A stretch of DNA of 64,000 bases from Novosphingobium sediminicola. Lineage in GTDB: Bacteria; Pseudomonadota; Alphaproteobacteria; Sphingomonadales; Sphingomonadaceae. The notes below the pieces were generated by a model, which was given only the letters and a program-made list of their open reading frames with translations, ran no database searches and was not told where the DNA came from. Positions 51,659 through 61,537 of this stretch are shown one piece after another (the first letter of the stretch is position 1; each line of letters begins with the position of its first letter). The position numbers were made by a program, and so were the translations under genes. The stretch lies in the NCBI RefSeq assembly GCF_014196525.1, contig NZ_JACIDX010000004.1:95763-159762 (forward strand), written 5' to 3'.

Positions 51659-52438
51659 TTAATCCTCAATCCCCCCATGACTGTCCGCCACCCCGCGCGT
51701 CCAATAACCGGCGGCCTTCACCCACTCACGCGGATGGCCGAGCGTATCGACGACATAGGCCTTCAGCGCCCGCGCCATTTCGGTTTCGCCCGCGATAAAG
51801 ACAAAACCCTCGCCAGCGGGCAGATCCATGCCGCCAAGGGCCGCGATCAGGCGGGCGGCGTCTTCCTTGCCCCCGCTTTGCGCGGCGCCGCGATGAGCCC
51901 AGAGGCCCTGCCATGCGGACTTTGCATCAAACACCTGCTCGCTGTCCGGCCCATCGACCACGACGGCGGTGATCACGGGGACGCCCGCGCGCAGTTCCTC
52001 GGTGCGGCGGCCGATGGAGGGCAGCGCGGCCTCGTCGCCGATCAGGAGATACCAGTCGAAATCATCGGGCACGACCGCCGAGCCGCGCGGGCCGCCGATG
52101 GGCAGCGTGTCGCCGGGCTTGGCGTCGATGGCCCATTGGGTGGCCGGGCCTGCTTCGTGGAGGGCGAAGTCGATGACCAGCACGCCTGCGGCCTTGTCGA
52201 AGCGGCGGGGGGTGTAATCGCGCATGAGGGGCTTTTCCTCGCCCGCAGAGGCCGCGAAGAACAGCTTGATATGGTCATCGGGCGAGGCGCTGGCGAAATC
52301 ATGCAGGTCATCGCAGGAGAAGGTGATGCGGCGCATGTTGGGGCCAAGGGCCTCGATGGTTTGGACGGTCAGCGTGCGGCGGCGGATTTCGTGGCGCATA
52401 CGGATGACCTGGTGGCGGGGGGCGGTTTCGGTGCTCAT
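51659..52438 (-). CDS. Siderophore-interacting protein (NADPH-dependent ferric-siderophore reductase)
   Basis: A 259-residue SIP/ViuB-family flavoprotein. The FAD-binding R-D-Y-T-P-R-R-F-D, then D-F-A-L-H and G-P-A-T-Q-W-A, and L-I-G-D-E-A-A-L-P-S-I at the start of the NADPH domain, are family hallmarks; it ends with K-A-A-G-Y-W-T-R-G. It reduces cytoplasmic ferric siderophores to free iron. The ATG at 52438 is set by AAGGGAAAG upstream. A palindrome about 100 bp upstream is a likely operator. No siderophore receptor is adjacent. Confidence 0.9.
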   Translation of the reverse strand: MSTETAPRHQVIRMRHEIRRRTLTVQTIEALGPNMRRITFSCDDLHDFASASPDDHIKLFFAASAGEEKPLMRDYTPRRFDKAAGVLVIDFALHEAGPATQWAIDAKPGDTLPIGGPRGSAVVPDDFDWYLLIGDEAALPSIGRRTEELRAGVPVITAVVVDGPDSEQVFDAKSAWQGLWAHRGAAQSGGKEDAARLIAALGGMDLPAGEGFVFIAGETEMARALKAYVVDTLGHPREWVKAAGYWTRGVADSHGGIED

Positions 52439-52539
52439 GATGGCTTTCCCTTTGGGCGGAAGGTGGGAGGGCAGGTGGCGGCGGCGCAAGATTTCGAGAT
52501 GAGTCATCATGGAGCGGCCTATTCCTGAATCGCTATGTT

Positions 52540-52562
52540 GCGGTCAAGATATATCTTACCGC
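52540..52562. promoter_or_regulatory. Palindromic operator upstream of the siderophore reductase gene
   Basis: GCGGT-C-AAGATATATCTT-ACCGC is a near-perfect 23-bp dyad (one extra base) with an ATAT centre, about 100 bp upstream of the start at 52438. PadR-type regulators often control this gene family and bind AT-centred dyads; no PadR gene is in the window. Confidence 0.5.
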
Positions 52563-52610
52563 ACAAAACACAAGTCCCCCCACGCGATTTTTTGCGACGG
52601 GCTCGCAAAA

Positions 52611-52637
52611 ACAAAAACGGCGCCCGAAGGCGCCGTT
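52611..52637 (-). terminator. Rho-independent terminator of thrS
   Basis: On the minus strand AACGGCGCC-TTCG-GGCGCCGTT is followed by TTTGTTTT. It lies about 30 bp after the thrS stop. Confidence 0.9.
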
Positions 52638-52665
52638 CCCGTGTCCTGCAAAAATTTCTGCCCGA

Positions 52666-54657
52666 TCAGCGCAGATCAGGCGGGGTCGCCTCGCCCTTCA
52701 GCATGGCGATCGCCTCGGCCAGCGGCATGAACTTCTGCTGCTGCTCGCCCAGAATGCGGACCGCCACGGTGCCTTCTTCGGCCTCGCGCTTGCCCACAAC
52801 CAACAGATAAGGCACCTTTTTGAGGCTGTGCTCACGCACCTTGTAGTTGATCTTCTCGTTGCGCAGATCGCTTTCCACGCGGATGCCCGCTGCGCGCAAT
52901 TGCGCCACCGCATCCTGCGCATAGCCATCGGCGTCCGACACGATGGTCGCCACCACGGCCTGAACCGGGGCTAGCCACACCGGCAGCTTGCCCGCGAAAT
53001 GTTCGATCAGGATGCCGATGAAACGCTCATACGAACCAAGGATCGCGCGGTGCAGCATGACGGGGCGGTGCTTTTCGCCATCCTCGGCAATATAGGCGGC
53101 ATCGAGTCGCTCGGGCAGCACGCGGTCCGACTGGATCGTGCCGCACTGCCATGTGCGCCCGATGGCGTCGGTCAGATGCCATTCCAGCTTGGGCGCATAG
53201 AAAGCCCCCTCACCCGGCAGTTCTTCCCAGCCATATTCTTCCGTGGCCAAACCGGCATTGACCACCGCATTGCGCAGTTCCGTCTCGGCCAGATCCCACA
53301 TTTCCTCGCTGCCGAAACGCTTTTCAGGGCGCAGCGCCAGCTTGATTTCATAGCGGAAGCCGAAATCCTTATACACGCGGTCGGCCAGTTCGCAGAAGGC
53401 GCGAACCTCCTCGACGATCTGGTCCTCACGGCAGAAGATATGGCCGTCGTCCTGCGTGAACTGGCGCACGCGCATGATGCCGTGCAGCGCGCCATGAGGC
53501 TCATTGCGGTGGCAGCAGCCCATTTCGGCCAGACGCAGCGGAAGCTCGCGATAGGACTTGATGCCCTGACGGAAGATCAGCACATGCGCCGGGCAGTTCA
53601 TCGGCTTCAACGCCATCCAGTCGGCGTCCTTGGACACGATGGGGCCATCGTCCTCGGTGTTGGGCGCCTCGTCGGGGATGACGAACATGTTTTCGCGATA
53701 TTTGCCCCAGTGGCCCGATTGCTCCCACTGCTTGGCGTCCATCACCTGCGGGGTCTTGACCTCCTGATAGCCGGTGCCGTCGATGGCGCGGCGCATATAG
53801 GCCTCCAGCTCGCGCCAGATCAGATAGCCCTTGGGGTGCCAGAACACGCTGCCATGCGCTTCGGATTGCAGGTGGAACAGGTCCATTTCCGCGCCCAGCT
53901 TGCGGTGGTCGCGCTTGGCCGCTTCTTCCAGACGCAGCAGATGCGCATCGAGCTGCTTCTTGTTGAGCCAGCCGGTGCCATAGATGCGCGACAGCATCGC
54001 GTTCTTCTGATCGCCGCGCCAATAGGCGCCCGACACGCGCGTCAGCTTGAACGCCGCCGGGTCCAGCTTGCCGGTGCTGGGCAGATGCGGCCCCTTGCAC
54101 ATGTCCAGCCAGTCGTCGCCCGACCAGTAAACGGTCAGTTCCTCATCCTCGGGCAGTTCGGCGGCCCATTCGGCCTTGAAGCTCTCGCCCTGCTGTTTCC
54201 AGCGCGAAATCAATTGCTCGCGGCTCCACACTTCGCGGCGCAGCGGCTTATTGGCGGCGATGATCTTGCGCATCTCCGCCTCGATCAGCGGCAGGTCTTC
54301 ATCGGTGAAGGGGCGTTCGGCAGGGGCGAAGTCGTAATAGAAGCCATCGTCGGTCGCCGGACCAAAGGTGATCTGCGTGCCGGGAAACAGCGCCTGCACC
54401 GCCTCGGCCAGAATATGCGCGAAATCATGCCGCGCCAGTTCCAGCGCATCCTTCTCATCCTTGCCCGTCACCAGCGCCAGCGCCGCATCGCCCGTGAAAG
54501 TTCGGGTGAGATCGACCAGTTCGCCATCGATGCGCGCGGCAATCGCGGCCTTGGCAAGGCCCGGGCCAATCGCGGCGGCCACATCATAGGGGGTCGAGCC
54601 CGGCGCCATCTCGCGCACAGAGCCATCGGGAAGGGTGATTTTGAGCATGGTCGACAT
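52666..54657 (-). CDS. thrS: Threonine-tRNA ligase
   Basis: A 663-residue class II synthetase. In order: TGS domain (1-62), the editing SAD domain ([11 protein letters not shown] and the later C-K-G-P-H-L), the catalytic core with motif 2 ([12 protein letters not shown]) and motif 3 ([14 protein letters not shown]), and the C-terminal anticodon-binding domain. It charges tRNA-Thr and deacylates Ser-tRNA-Thr. Length is normal. Divergent from the hydrolase at 54747. Confidence 0.97.
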   Translation of the reverse strand: MSTMLKITLPDGSVREMAPGSTPYDVAAAIGPGLAKAAIAARIDGELVDLTRTFTGDAALALVTGKDEKDALELARHDFAHILAEAVQALFPGTQITFGPATDDGFYYDFAPAERPFTDEDLPLIEAEMRKIIAANKPLRREVWSREQLISRWKQQGESFKAEWAAELPEDEELTVYWSGDDWLDMCKGPHLPSTGKLDPAAFKLTRVSGAYWRGDQKNAMLSRIYGTGWLNKKQLDAHLLRLEEAAKRDHRKLGAEMDLFHLQSEAHGSVFWHPKGYLIWRELEAYMRRAIDGTGYQEVKTPQVMDAKQWEQSGHWGKYRENMFVIPDEAPNTEDDGPIVSKDADWMALKPMNCPAHVLIFRQGIKSYRELPLRLAEMGCCHRNEPHGALHGIMRVRQFTQDDGHIFCREDQIVEEVRAFCELADRVYKDFGFRYEIKLALRPEKRFGSEEMWDLAETELRNAVVNAGLATEEYGWEELPGEGAFYAPKLEWHLTDAIGRTWQCGTIQSDRVLPERLDAAYIAEDGEKHRPVMLHRAILGSYERFIGILIEHFAGKLPVWLAPVQAVVATIVSDADGYAQDAVAQLRAAGIRVESDLRNEKINYKVREHSLKKVPYLLVVGKREAEEGTVAVRILGEQQQKFMPLAEAIAMLKGEATPPDLR

Positions 54658-54746
54658 GGCTCAAGCCCTTAGCGCCCGCGCGGCCAAGGCTCAACAGCAA
54701 AGGCGCCGACTTGTGCCGCCGGAAAAACAGGCCCATCTGATGCGCC

Positions 54747-55481
54747 ATGAGCGACATTGCCTTTCACACGATGCCCGATGGCCGCACCATCGCCTATCGC
54801 CACACGCCAGGAACGGGGCCGACCGTCCTCTTCCTGCCCGGCTATATGTCCGACATGGCGGGCAGCAAGGCCAGCGCCGTGTTCGACTGGGCGGCGGCAA
54901 ACGGGCGGGCATGCCTGCTGATGGACTATTCGGGATGCGGGCAATCGCCGGGGGATTTTGCCGATGGCACGCTCTCGCGCTGGCGCGACGAGGTGCTCTC
55001 GATCATCGCGGCCCATGTCGCGGGGCCTGTCGTGCTGGTGGGGTCGAGCATGGGCGGATGGCTGATGCTGCTGGTGGCCCGCGCGATCCCCGACCGCATC
55101 GCCGGATTGGTGGGCATCGCCGCTGCTCCCGATTTCACCACATGGGGCTATAGCGAGGCGCAGAAGGCGGAGCTGGCCGCAGGTCAGACCATCCTCGAAC
55201 CCAACCCCTATGGCCCCGAGCCAACGCCCACCCATGCCGCCTTCTGGGCCGATGGACAGGCGCAATTGCAGCTCGAAACCCCCATTCCCATCGACGCGCC
55301 GGTCCGCCTGCTGCACGGAATCGAGGACGCCGATGTCCCGCCCGCCATCGGCCATCGCCTGCTGGAGGCGCTGCGTTCGGACGATGTTCAGCTAACGCTT
55401 GTCAAAGGCGGCGATCATCGTCTCAGCCGGGATGAGGACATCGCCCTGCTGCTGCGCACCCTTGCTTCTTTTGCAGATTGA
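54747..55481 (+). CDS. Alpha/beta hydrolase, ABHD10-like
   Basis: A 244-residue cytoplasmic hydrolase. F-L-P-G-Y-M-S-D-M precedes Y-S-G-C-G-Q-S, the nucleophile elbow is G-S-S-M-G-G (Ser about 101), and the catalytic His is in G-G-D-H-R-L-S-R. This resembles the mycophenolic-acid acyl-glucuronide esterase/ABHD10 group of alphaproteobacteria. The binding site is weak. It precedes the TPR protein by 6 bp. Substrate unknown; a palmitoyl or acyl ester is possible. Confidence 0.85.
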   Translation: MSDIAFHTMPDGRTIAYRHTPGTGPTVLFLPGYMSDMAGSKASAVFDWAAANGRACLLMDYSGCGQSPGDFADGTLSRWRDEVLSIIAAHVAGPVVLVGSSMGGWLMLLVARAIPDRIAGLVGIAAAPDFTTWGYSEAQKAELAAGQTILEPNPYGPEPTPTHAAFWADGQAQLQLETPIPIDAPVRLLHGIEDADVPPAIGHRLLEALRSDDVQLTLVKGGDHRLSRDEDIALLLRTLASFAD

Positions 55482-55487
55482 TCGCCC

Positions 55488-56357
55488 ATGGCTCTTGTTT
55501 TCCTGATCCCCCTCGTTGCTCAGGCCGCCGCTCTCAATGGTCAGGGCGTGGCCGGGCTGAACCTGCCCCAGATCGACCGGCCCAAGCCCGCCGCGCCCCG
55601 CCCGCGCGGCATAGTCTTCGACTTTCCCACCCAGACCAGCCATTTCCGCAAATGCATGGATGCCGCCGAAAACGATCCGGTCGGCGGTCTGGCCGATGCG
55701 CGCCAATGGGTGAAGGACGCGGCCAAGGAGCATGAGATCGCCCGCGCACAGGCCAATGTCTGCCTTGGCAGCGCGCTGGCCCGGCAGGAGCAATGGAGTT
55801 CGGCCCGCGCCGCCTTTGTCGCCGCGCGCGAGGCGACCACCGATCAGCTCTGGCGCGCGCAGGCGGGCGCGATGGCGGGCAATGCCGCGCTGGCGCAGGG
55901 GCGCGCCGATGATGCGCTGCCGCTGCTTGATGCCGCGCTGGCCGATGCCCGCGCGGTGAACAAGCCGGTGCTGGCGGGCGGCATTATGGTGGACCGCGCC
56001 CGCGCGCTGGTCGCGCTGAACCGCGCGGTCGAGGCAGAACCCGTGCTGGCCGATGCCCGCGCGGCCCTGCCCGATGATGCGCAGGTCTGGCTGCTCTCGG
56101 CCACGCTCTCGCGCCGGATGAACAAATTGCCCGAGGCGCAGGTCCAGATCGAGAATGCCGCGCGGATCGAGCCCCGCGACGGCGAAATCGGCGTCGAGGC
56201 GGGCGTTATCGCCATGCTCTCGGGCCGCGAGGATGCGGCGCGCAAAAGCTGGGAATCGGTTGTCAAAACCAGCCCCGATTCGGACAGCGCCGCGCGCGCA
56301 AAAGCCTATCTGGCGCAGATCGGCCCGCAGACCCCACCCCAAACGGCAGGAAAATAA
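55488..56357 (+). CDS. Tetratricopeptide-repeat protein, probably exported
   Basis: A 289-residue protein. A short hydrophobic N-terminus (M-A-L-V-F-L-I-P-L-V-A-Q-A-A-A) may be a signal peptide. About five TPR-like helical pairs follow (about residues 60-280: G-S-A-L-A-R-Q-E-Q-W-S-S-A-R-A-A-F, A-G-N-A-A-L-A-Q-G-R-A-D-D-A-L-P-L-L, N-K-L-P-E-A-Q-V-Q-I-E-N-A). It probably mediates protein contacts in the periplasm. Cotranscribed with the hydrolase. No enzyme domain is seen. Confidence 0.78.
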   Translation: MALVFLIPLVAQAAALNGQGVAGLNLPQIDRPKPAAPRPRGIVFDFPTQTSHFRKCMDAAENDPVGGLADARQWVKDAAKEHEIARAQANVCLGSALARQEQWSSARAAFVAAREATTDQLWRAQAGAMAGNAALAQGRADDALPLLDAALADARAVNKPVLAGGIMVDRARALVALNRAVEAEPVLADARAALPDDAQVWLLSATLSRRMNKLPEAQVQIENAARIEPRDGEIGVEAGVIAMLSGREDAARKSWESVVKTSPDSDSAARAKAYLAQIGPQTPPQTAGK

Positions 56358-56461
56358 AGTGTATAAGTGCGATCCTGTCTTGGCGGCATTACGGTAATAA
56401 AATAACACAAATGCGTAACCTCTGATGGCTAGACCAGAAGGGGCGAAACAAGACCCAGTCG

Positions 56462-56467
56462 TATAAT
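56462..56467 (+). promoter_or_regulatory. Possible -10 box of the glutamate dehydrogenase gene
   Basis: A perfect TATAAT lies 75 bp before the preferred start, in a stretch otherwise GC-rich. No matching -35 hexamer is seen 16-18 bp upstream, so it may be activator-dependent or coincidental. Confidence 0.33.
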
Positions 56468-56541
56468 ACAGGCCCCGGGCAGCCGGGAATCCCCCCTGCC
56501 CCGGCCGCATCCCCGGCCACGGGGGGAGAGTGTGTCCGACA

Positions 56542-59500
56542 ATGACAAAGACTGTTCGTAAACCCGAATCCCTTTCCCAAACCCCTGCTATCGACCCGCG
56601 CGAGGCCGCGCTGGCCCGCCATCTGGCCGAGGCGCAATTGCCCGGCGACGGCGATCTGGACGCCGATGGCCTGATCGCGGCGGCGCGCTTCCTGCTCTCC
56701 GCGGGGGGACGGCGCGAAAGGGCGCGCACTGCGCTCTCCATCGAAAATGTCGGGCGCGAGGGCGGTGGGCGCTTTATGCGCATCGCCATCGTTAACGAGG
56801 ACATGCCTTTCCTCGTCGATTCGATCGCCACGACGATCTCGGCCCACGGGCTGGTGATCGACCGCCTGCTGCATCCGGTGGTGCCGGTGCTGCGCGACGG
56901 ACGCGGTGAGATTACCGAGATCCCCGAGGATCATGGCCCGGGCATTCCGCGCGAATCGATGATCTATCTGGAAACCGCGCGGGCGGACGCGCGCACGCGC
57001 TCGGCCATTTCAGCGGCGCTGGGCGTAACGCTGGGCGATGTGCGCGCCGCGGTGGGCGACTGGGGCGCGATTCAGCGCGCGATGGTCGATGATGCCGACA
57101 CCTTGAACGCGATGGACCGGAACGAGGGCGCGGCCCTGCTGCGCTGGTTCAACGATGGGATGCTGACGCAACTGGGCCATGTGATCCGGCGGCGCGACGG
57201 CACGCAGACCGGCGCGCTGGGCATTTGCCGGAAAAGCACATGGGAATTGCTCTCCTCTCCCGCCTATGCCCGCTGCTTTGCCTGGTTCGACCAGTTTCTG
57301 GCGCGGGGCGGCGCGGGGCGCCTGCCGCTGATCGTCAAATCGAACCGGATCGCCCATGTGCATCGCCGTGTGCCTCTCGACCTGTTCATTCTGCCGGTGA
57401 TCGAGAATGGCAAGCTGGCCGCGCTTTCGGTCCATGCCGGCGTATGGACCAGCGCCGCGCTGGCCACCGCGCCGGGGCAGGTGCCGCTGATGCGCGCGCA
57501 ACTCTCCGCGCTGCTGGAAAAGCACGAGTTCAGCTCCAACGGTCATGCGGGCAAGGTGCTGACCCATGCGATGACCAGCCTGCCCCATGACCTGCTGATA
57601 GCCTTTGGCGATGCGGATATGGAGCGCGTGGCGCTGGCGCTGATGAGCCTGATCGACCGGCCGCGCCCGCGCATCGCGCTGGTCTGCGCGCCGCTGGAAA
57701 GACACATTCACGCCTTCGTCTGGCTGCCGCGCGATGCGGTGGCCACCGAGGTCCGCCACGAAATCGCCCAGATGCTGAGCGAGGCCACGCAGGGCCATGT
57801 GATCGACTGGAGCCTTGAGGTCGAGGGATCGAATCTGGCCCAGTTGCGCTTCACCCTCTCGGTGGACGAAAGCCACGAGGCCTGTCCCGAACCCGATGAG
57901 GCGGCATTGGATGCCCGCCTGCGCGCGATGCTGCGCGGATGGGGCGATGCGGTCGAGGCCGAGATCGCCCGCACCGAGGAACCGGGCCGCGCCGCCGCCA
58001 TCGCCGCGCGTTATGCCGGGGCCTTCCCCATCGCCTATCGCAACACCTATGGCGCCGCCGAGGCCGCGCAGGACATCGCCCATCTGCGCCGGATCGCCGC
58101 CGCCCCCGATGACGAGGCCCATCAGCGCGGCGTCCGCCTCTATCGCCTGCCGGGCGACGAGGAAGGGCAATTGCGCCTCAAGCTCTATCAGCGTCACGGT
58201 TCGCTGGTCCTGTCCGATGTCGTGCCCGCGCTGGAAAATTTCGGCTTCCGCGTGATCGACACGATCCCCACCGCCCTGGGATCGGGCGATGGTTCGCTGG
58301 GTTCAATCCACGATTTCGTGCTGAGCTTGCGCGGCGGTCAATCGCTGGGCGAGGTGCTGGGCCATGCGCCGATCATCGAGGATGCGTTGACCGCCATGCT
58401 GCATGGCGCGGGCGAGAATGACGGGTTCAACCGGCTGATCGTGGGCGTGGGCCTGTCCGCGCGAGAGGCCAACTGGCTGCGCGCCTTCTATCGCTATCTG
58501 CGGCAAACCGGCCTGTCCTATGGCATAGACACGGCGGTCGACGCGCTGCTGGGCGCGCCGATGGTCACGCTGGGTCTGGTCGATCTGCTGCGCGCGCGCC
58601 ATCAGCCGGGCATCGAGGACCGCGACAAGGCCGAAGCGCTGGCCGAAGAATCGATCCGCGACGGGCTGGCGGGCGTGACGGCGATCAATCAGGACCGCCT
58701 GCTGCGCGCCTTCCGTGCGGTGGTCCATGCGTGCCTGCGCACCAACGCCTTTGTCGATGCAGGGCGCGAGGCGCTGGCCTTCAAATTCGATTCCGAACTG
58801 GTGCCGGGCCTGCCCAAGCCTGTGCCGTGGCGCGAAATCTTCGTCTATTCGCCGCGCGTCGAGGGCATCCACCTGCGCGCCGGGCCGGTGGCGCGCGGGG
58901 GCCTGCGCTGGTCCGACCGGCGCGACGATTTCCGCACCGAGGTGCTGGGCCTGATGAAGGCGCAGCGCGTCAAGAACGCCGTGATCGTGCCCACCGGGGC
59001 CAAGGGCGGTTTCTATCCCAAGCAATTGCCCGATCCGGCGCAAAACCGCGACGCATGGGCCAATGAAGGGCGCGAAAGCTACAAGCTCTTCATCCGCACG
59101 CTGCTCTCGCTCACCGACAATATCGTCGATGGCGCGGTGGTGCATCCGGCGGGCATGGTGGTGCGCGACGGCGAGGACCCCTATTTCGTGGTCGCCGCCG
59201 ACAAGGGCACCGCGACCTTCTCCGACACGGCCAACGCATTGGCGGCGGAAAAGGACTTCTGGCTGGATGATGCCTTCGCCAGCGGCGGGTCGAAGGGCTA
59301 TGACCACAAGGCGATGGGCATCACCGCGCGCGGGGCATGGATTTCGGTCCAGCGCCATTTCCGCGAAATGGGCGTGGATGTTCAGACCGACCCGGTCCGC
59401 GTGGTGGGCGTGGGCGATATGTCGGGCGATGTGTTCGGCAATGGGATGCTGTTGTCCAAGGCCATCCGGCTGGTGGCCGCCTTTGACCACCGACATATCT

Positions 59501-61299
59501 TTATCGACCCCGCGCCGGACGCGGAAAAATCGTGGGAAGAGCGCAACCGCCTCTTCGCCCTGCCCCGGTCGAGCTGGGACGATTATGACAAGAGCCTGAT
59601 TTCGCAGGGCGGCGGCGTATTCCCCCGCACGCAGAAGTCGATCCCCCTTTCCCCCGAAATCTGCGAGGCCTTAGGCATCGAGGGCGACAGCATCGACCCC
59701 GACAGCCTGATGACCGCGATCCTCAAAGCGCCGGTCGATCTGCTCTGGTTCGGGGGCATCGGCACCTATGTAAAGGCCCCGCATGAGGCCCATGCCGATG
59801 TGGGCGATCCGGCCAATGATGCGATCCGGGTGAACGGCGCCGATGTGCGCGCCCGCGTGATCGGTGAAGGCGGCAATCTGGGCTGCACCCAGGCGGGGCG
59901 CATCGACTATGGCCTGCATGGCGCGCAGGGTGTGGGCGGGCGCGACAACCCGGACTTCATCGACAATTCGGCGGGCGTCGATTGCTCGGACAAAGAGGTC
60001 AACATCAAGATCGCGCTGGCCAGCGCCAAGCGTGCGGGCAGGCTGGACGAGGATGGCCGCGTGGCGCTGCTGTCCTCGATGACGGATGATGTGGCCGCCC
60101 TCGTGCTGGAGGATAACCGCCTGCAGGCGCTGGGCCTGTCCATCGCGGAAAGCGGCGGGGCGGCGGCGGTGCCCGGCTATGTCCGGTTGATCGAGGTGCT
60201 GGAGGATGGCGGCCATCTCGACCGCCGCACCGAGGGATTGGCGGACGCCGACACATTCCACCGCCGCGCCGAGGATGGTGCCGGTATCCAAGGGGGCTTT
60301 ACCCGTCCCGAACTGGCTGTGCTGCTCTCCAGCGCCAAACTCGTGCTTCAGGATGCGCTGGAACGCTCGGGCGTGCTGGATGATCCGGGGTTGGAGGAAG
60401 ACCTGCTGGCCGCCTTCCCGCCCGCCATGCGCGAGACATACCGCGAGGACATCCTGAACCACCGCCTGCGCCGGGAAATTCTGGCCACGCGTATCGCCAA
60501 CCGGCTGGTCAACCGGATGGGCTTTATCCACCCCTTCGAACTGGCCGAAGAAGAAGGCGTGAGCCTTGCCGATGTGGCCGCCGCCTTCCTTGCCGCCGAA
60601 AGGCTGTTCGCCATGGGGCCGGTGTGGAACGATATCGAAAGCGGGCAGATGGAAGAACCCGCGCGCATCCTGCTGTTCGAACGCGCGGCGCATGCGCTGC
60701 GCGGGCATATGGCCGACCTGCTGCGCGCGGGCGCGGCGCAGGAATTTCCCTCGGTGCTGGCCCATGCGCTGGCCCCGGCGCTGGAGGAAATGGCGGGTGC
60801 GCTCGACGGCCTGCTGGTGTCCGAGGCGCGCAGCGGGTCGGCCCGCCTGCGCGCCGAACTCTCGGTGGCGGGGGCCAATGAGGCCGAATTGAGCAGCGTC
60901 GTGCGCCTGTTCGACCTTGACGGGGCGGTGGGCATCGCCGCGCTGGCCCATGGCGCCGGGCTGGAAGCCGTCTCGCTGGCCCGGGCCTTTACAAGCCTTG
61001 GCGCGGCGCTCGGCCTCGATTGGGCGCAGGCCACCGCCGCGCGCCTCTCGCCCTCCGATCCGTGGGAACGCCTGCTGGTCGGCGGCCTCGCGCGCGATTT
61101 CCAGCAGATGCGGCTCGACGCGCTGCGCCGCTGGAATGGCGGTGATCCCCAGGAAGCGGTCAATGGCTGGCTGGTCGCACAGACCGAAGGCGTGGCGCGT
61201 TTCTGCGGCATGATCGACCGGGCGCGCAAGGTCGTGCCCACCAGCCCCGCCCTGTTGGCGCAGATTGCCGGGCAGGCGCGGGGGTTGTTGATGCGGTAA
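56542..61299 (+). CDS. NAD-specific glutamate dehydrogenase (large, 180-kDa class)
   Basis: A 1585-residue member of the giant NAD-GDH class (bacterial GDH, PF05088 type), which converts glutamate to 2-oxoglutarate and ammonia. The first 500 residues hold ACT-like regulatory modules (D-M-P-F-L-V-D-S-I near 85). The catalytic core begins near residue 780 with R-G-G-L-R-W-S-D-R-R-D-D-F-R-T-E-V-L-G-L, followed by P-T-G-A-K-G-G-F-Y and G-V-G-D-M-S-G-D-V-F-G-N-G-M. A long helical C-terminal part follows. The ATG at 56542 is preferred; a GTG at 56530 is in frame. Monocistronic. Confidence 0.95.
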   Translation: MTKTVRKPESLSQTPAIDPREAALARHLAEAQLPGDGDLDADGLIAAARFLLSAGGRRERARTALSIENVGREGGGRFMRIAIVNEDMPFLVDSIATTISAHGLVIDRLLHPVVPVLRDGRGEITEIPEDHGPGIPRESMIYLETARADARTRSAISAALGVTLGDVRAAVGDWGAIQRAMVDDADTLNAMDRNEGAALLRWFNDGMLTQLGHVIRRRDGTQTGALGICRKSTWELLSSPAYARCFAWFDQFLARGGAGRLPLIVKSNRIAHVHRRVPLDLFILPVIENGKLAALSVHAGVWTSAALATAPGQVPLMRAQLSALLEKHEFSSNGHAGKVLTHAMTSLPHDLLIAFGDADMERVALALMSLIDRPRPRIALVCAPLERHIHAFVWLPRDAVATEVRHEIAQMLSEATQGHVIDWSLEVEGSNLAQLRFTLSVDESHEACPEPDEAALDARLRAMLRGWGDAVEAEIARTEEPGRAAAIAARYAGAFPIAYRNTYGAAEAAQDIAHLRRIAAAPDDEAHQRGVRLYRLPGDEEGQLRLKLYQRHGSLVLSDVVPALENFGFRVIDTIPTALGSGDGSLGSIHDFVLSLRGGQSLGEVLGHAPIIEDALTAMLHGAGENDGFNRLIVGVGLSAREANWLRAFYRYLRQTGLSYGIDTAVDALLGAPMVTLGLVDLLRARHQPGIEDRDKAEALAEESIRDGLAGVTAINQDRLLRAFRAVVHACLRTNAFVDAGREALAFKFDSELVPGLPKPVPWREIFVYSPRVEGIHLRAGPVARGGLRWSDRRDDFRTEVLGLMKAQRVKNAVIVPTGAKGGFYPKQLPDPAQNRDAWANEGRESYKLFIRTLLSLTDNIVDGAVVHPAGMVVRDGEDPYFVVAADKGTATFSDTANALAAEKDFWLDDAFASGGSKGYDHKAMGITARGAWISVQRHFREMGVDVQTDPVRVVGVGDMSGDVFGNGMLLSKAIRLVAAFDHRHIFIDPAPDAEKSWEERNRLFALPRSSWDDYDKSLISQGGGVFPRTQKSIPLSPEICEALGIEGDSIDPDSLMTAILKAPVDLLWFGGIGTYVKAPHEAHADVGDPANDAIRVNGADVRARVIGEGGNLGCTQAGRIDYGLHGAQGVGGRDNPDFIDNSAGVDCSDKEVNIKIALASAKRAGRLDEDGRVALLSSMTDDVAALVLEDNRLQALGLSIAESGGAAAVPGYVRLIEVLEDGGHLDRRTEGLADADTFHRRAEDGAGIQGGFTRPELAVLLSSAKLVLQDALERSGVLDDPGLEEDLLAAFPPAMRETYREDILNHRLRREILATRIANRLVNRMGFIHPFELAEEEGVSLADVAAAFLAAERLFAMGPVWNDIESGQMEEPARILLFERAAHALRGHMADLLRAGAAQEFPSVLAHALAPALEEMAGALDGLLVSEARSGSARLRAELSVAGANEAELSSVVRLFDLDGAVGIAALAHGAGLEAVSLARAFTSLGAALGLDWAQATAARLSPSDPWERLLVGGLARDFQQMRLDALRRWNGGDPQEAVNGWLVAQTEGVARFCGMIDRARKVVPTSPALLAQIAGQARGLLMR

Positions 61300-61316
61300 A
61301 GAGGTAAAGGGCTGAT

Positions 61317-61533
61317 GCGAGGGTCTAGACCCTCGCGCTCCCGTTAATGTCGGCGTTGCGGGTCGGGTTCGGCTGATGGGTGTCGGACGCGGCGTTGGAA
61401 TATTGAGAGCCTGCGGCGCGGGAATGTCTGAACTCACCGCGCCGCAGGCTTTATTTCCATCCCAACCCCGCCAACCCAGCGCCACCCCATTATCGGGATT
61501 GTTAAGGGCCCCCGCCCTTAACCCGCCGGAGGC
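61317..61533 (+). repeat. Hairpin-rich intergenic repeat, copy D
   Basis: This 217-bp copy closely resembles copy C: the same 20-bp palindrome (61317-61336), CCCGTTAATGTCGGCGTTGCG, a GATGGGTGTCGGACGC block, a core hairpin GAGCCTGCGGCGCG / CGCGCCGCAGGCTTT (about 61407-61452), CACCCCATTA, and the right hairpin with TTAAGGG in place of CAAAGGG on both arms (compensating change). It starts 17 bp after the dehydrogenase stop, between convergent genes. Confidence 0.88.
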
Positions 61534-61537
61534 ATAA

